From assembly GCA_031835245.1 (NCBI GenBank), contig JAVKOQ010000522.1, positions 1-30,440 of the forward strand: DNA of 30,440 bases, read 5' to 3'. The notes beneath the pieces were generated by a model, which did no database searches, had not been told where the DNA came from, and saw nothing but the letters and a program-made list of their open reading frames with translations. Source of the DNA: Balamuthia mandrillaris (taxonomy: Eukaryota; Discosea; Longamoebia; Balamuthiidae). A program made the position numbers and the translations under genes. The first letter of the stretch is position 1; each line of letters starts with the position of its first letter. Below are positions 28,589 through 30,440 of this stretch, in pieces.

Positions 28589-29578
28589 TTACTCGTCAAC
28601 CACGGACAAATCCAAATTCATGTCGCTCTGTTGCTTGGAGCTGCTTCGAGTGGTGGCGATGCCAATGGAAGTCAAACCAGGGATGATGTGACCCATCTTG
28701 GAATTCCAGAAGGCGAAGATCTGACGGTTGAGGAAAAGGACGGCCAACCAGAAGCCCAACGAAGAGTAGGCAAAGGCCCGCAGCACCACAAGAGGATAGT
28801 TGGTAACAGAGTCGGAGAGCTCACAGGATTGCAGCTCGTTCAGCAAGCAGCGGTAGTAATCTGCGTAACCATCCGTGATGGTGTCTTCGTTGGCGGTGAC
28901 GGCGATGGTGTAGGCGAAGATGATGATGTACAACACGAAGAAAAGGAACATGAACGCGATCAAGCGAGAGTAGAGGCCCAAGAACTTGGTGGCTCCCACC
29001 CGCTTCTTCGTTTGAGTCCCGCCGGGAGAGAAGGTCAGCTTGACCACAAAGTAGACCGCAAAGCAGAAGAAGCAGAGACCAAACACCAGCAGCAGGCCCA
29101 CCGGCACGAACCAGAAGGTTATCTGCCAGGCTCGATCATCTTCACCAGAAATAAAGCAGCTTTTTTTCGAGGTAAAGGGACCGGGGGAGGTCAGCGGATC
29201 TGCTTTGCAGCAAGCACAAGTGAAGTGCAAGGTGCTAGACGAAGGCCAAAGTTACGTACAAGGTGGAGGCGGATTCGAAGGAGTTCTTTTCAGCGGCAGC
29301 TGGTATGAGAGACAGGATGAAGGGAATGCCCCACGCGCAGCTGTGGAACACAATTTGCAGGATTAGCTTACCCCGGCCCGTTATCTTTTTGCCCCAAAGC
29401 AACTGAATCACCCTTTTTCATTCGGGGAAAGTTAGGGAATATGCGAATTGATGCGATGATGTGTGAGGTGATGTCCTCGGAAGGAAGAAGAAGGCGAAGA
29501 AGCAAACTTACATATTAAGTGCTATTAAGACCCACCTTTGTAATGAAAAGGAAGGGCGTTAGCTAAACTGAAGCAAGT

Positions 29579-29618
<40 letters not shown>

Positions 29619-30336
29619 GGATAGAGCGGGAAACATAAATACCAAAAGGTACCCGACTGAAAACCATACTGCAGAACGAATCCTGTACAAATAGTCCGCT
29701 TTAGTCTTGTTCGCGTTGCGAAAGAAAAGAGATGGAACAACAGACCTTGAAAAGAACACCACCCGCCATATTTTCGGAGGTCCTGAGGTTGTATGTCAAT
29801 AAACTCCACCGTGTAGCCGAAAGTGATGTCGTAGTATTCATTGTCGCCACCACACCATATGGTGTTGTGCCCAGCAAATGTTGGCATGACAAAAGCAAAA
29901 GCAGCAATGTTGGCGCTGATACAAGTCATGGCAATGAGGTTGGAGGGGTACTGACGAAGTTTGGGGTGGGCCATGTAGGAGATAATGACAGTGAAGGAGC
30001 AGACCCAGGAGAGCCATCCCATCACTAGTTGCATGATCTTGACGTCATCATATTGGTCGTCAGAGAGGGAGGGAAGAGGGCAGGTATAGGTGCAGGACTG
30101 AAGTTCCTCATTCAGTTCCAAAGGCTCGACGCAGGAGAACTCCAGAGTTTCGTAGTATTTGCATTCCGTCGTCTCATTGGCCACGGTGTAGTTTCCGCTC
30201 GGAAAGAATGGAGGCAGCCCCTGCACCATCAAATCAAGTTCGTCACAAGTAAGGTCCTCTGTCAGGTTAAACGGCAACAGCAAATTAAGGCCGATGGGCA
30301 AACCAATCGCTCTGTATGAAGGTTCGCATGTTACGA
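28589..30336 (-). CDS. Frizzled/Smoothened-like seven-helix receptor, first exon outside the window
   Basis: Visible exons: 29746-30336, 29643-29682, 29512-29535, 29260-29412 and 28589-29234, giving one frame of about 484 residues. The N-terminal part is extracellular, with several Cys and N-glycosylation sites (NLTED, NYTV, NETTE). Seven hydrophobic helices follow. Family landmarks: HPKLRQYPSNLIAM before helix 2, WCSFQ at the start of helix 3, FWWVLIALNM at its end (made from a 40-nt and a 24-nt exon), WGKKITGRGK, CAWGIPFILSLIPAAA, CFISGED before ITFWFVPVGLLL, and NRQIFAFW after helix 7. The Dishevelled-binding KTxxxW motif of animal Frizzleds is absent. The cysteine-rich domain is reduced or partly outside. 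No signal peptide is visible, so at least one 5' exon lies beyond 30440. The intron at 29235-29259 would be only 25 nt. Confidence 0.85.
29581..29615. repeat. (GA)n array in an intron of the Frizzled-like gene
   Basis: Within intron 29536-29642; CT on the sense strand. Confidence 0.9.
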
Positions 30337-30372
30337 CTGCCATAAAAATGAGTCAGTGGAGAACGAAGACCA

Positions 30373-30417
<45 letters not shown>

Positions 30418-30440
30418 CAGAGAGAGAGACAGAGAGAGAG
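30373..30440. repeat. (GA)n array at the window edge, probably in intron 1 of the Frizzled-like gene
   Basis: GA run with a few interruptions (AAAGAGACAG) continuing past the window end. An acceptor-like TTTTATGGCAG on the minus strand ends at 30337, so this is most likely the first visible intron. Confidence 0.75.

Noticed and set aside
1-30440. CRISPR array, rRNA genes or endogenous viral element
   Set aside because: No spaced direct repeats, rRNA-like segments, reverse transcriptase or capsid-like frames were seen; all dense repeats are microsatellites or the MULE ends.

Overview
Eukaryotic nuclear DNA from a gene-dense unicellular organism. Thirteen genes and one DNA transposon fit in about 30 kb, nearly all genes with introns have short GT-AG introns (about 25 to 260 nt), and all three stop codons are used, so the code is standard. 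A Frizzled/Smoothened-type receptor, a Dictyostelium-type PP2C-like protein, an ADAM-like protease, a BTB-SPRY protein and an intermediate GC content suggest a free-living amoebozoan (Acanthamoeba/Balamuthia-like). That assignment is inference from gene content only.

Layout. 1-3698: a Mutator-like (MULE) DNA transposon with about 90-bp terminal inverted repeats, each built from four C-rich units of about 20 nt, and one long transposase gene. It abuts, and probably interrupts, a PP2C-like gene (3699-5700, +). 6054-7007 (+) encodes a Glu/Arg-rich helical protein. 7183-9969 (-) holds a BTB(T1)-SPRY protein, a small two-exon protein and a multi-CX9C protein. 10218-13568 (-) is a 14-exon Tm-1-like gene, divergent from an eight-exon SulP/STAS anion transporter (14029-16742, +). 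17137-18652 (-) is a secreted ADAM-like metalloprotease. 19225-21100 (-) encodes a mitochondrially targeted protein in which an R3H domain lies between the two halves of a CoiA-like nuclease core; it shares a 142-bp divergent promoter region with a PPR protein (21243-23699, +). 23822-26115 (-) is a sugar-nucleotidyltransferase-like protein with a beta-helix, 26446-28283 (-) an SLC25A44-type mitochondrial carrier, and 28589-30336 (-) a Frizzled-like receptor whose first exon lies beyond the window.

How the genes relate. There are no operons. Four of the proteins look mitochondrial (CX9C, CoiA/R3H, PPR, carrier), and the CoiA/R3H and PPR genes may be co-regulated from one intergenic region. The commonest repeats are (CT/GA)n arrays. 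Every array inside a gene lies in an intron with CT on the sense strand, so they probably act as, or arise from, polypyrimidine tracts.

Most worth following: the CoiA-R3H mitochondrial protein paired with a PPR gene; the MULE at the broken edge of a PP2C-like gene that also lacks a metal-binding Asp; an apparent GA-AG intron in the Tm-1-like gene; and an apparent 25-nt intron in the Frizzled-like gene. All exon models were built by hand from splice signals, reading phase and remembered family conservation, without transcripts or database searches.
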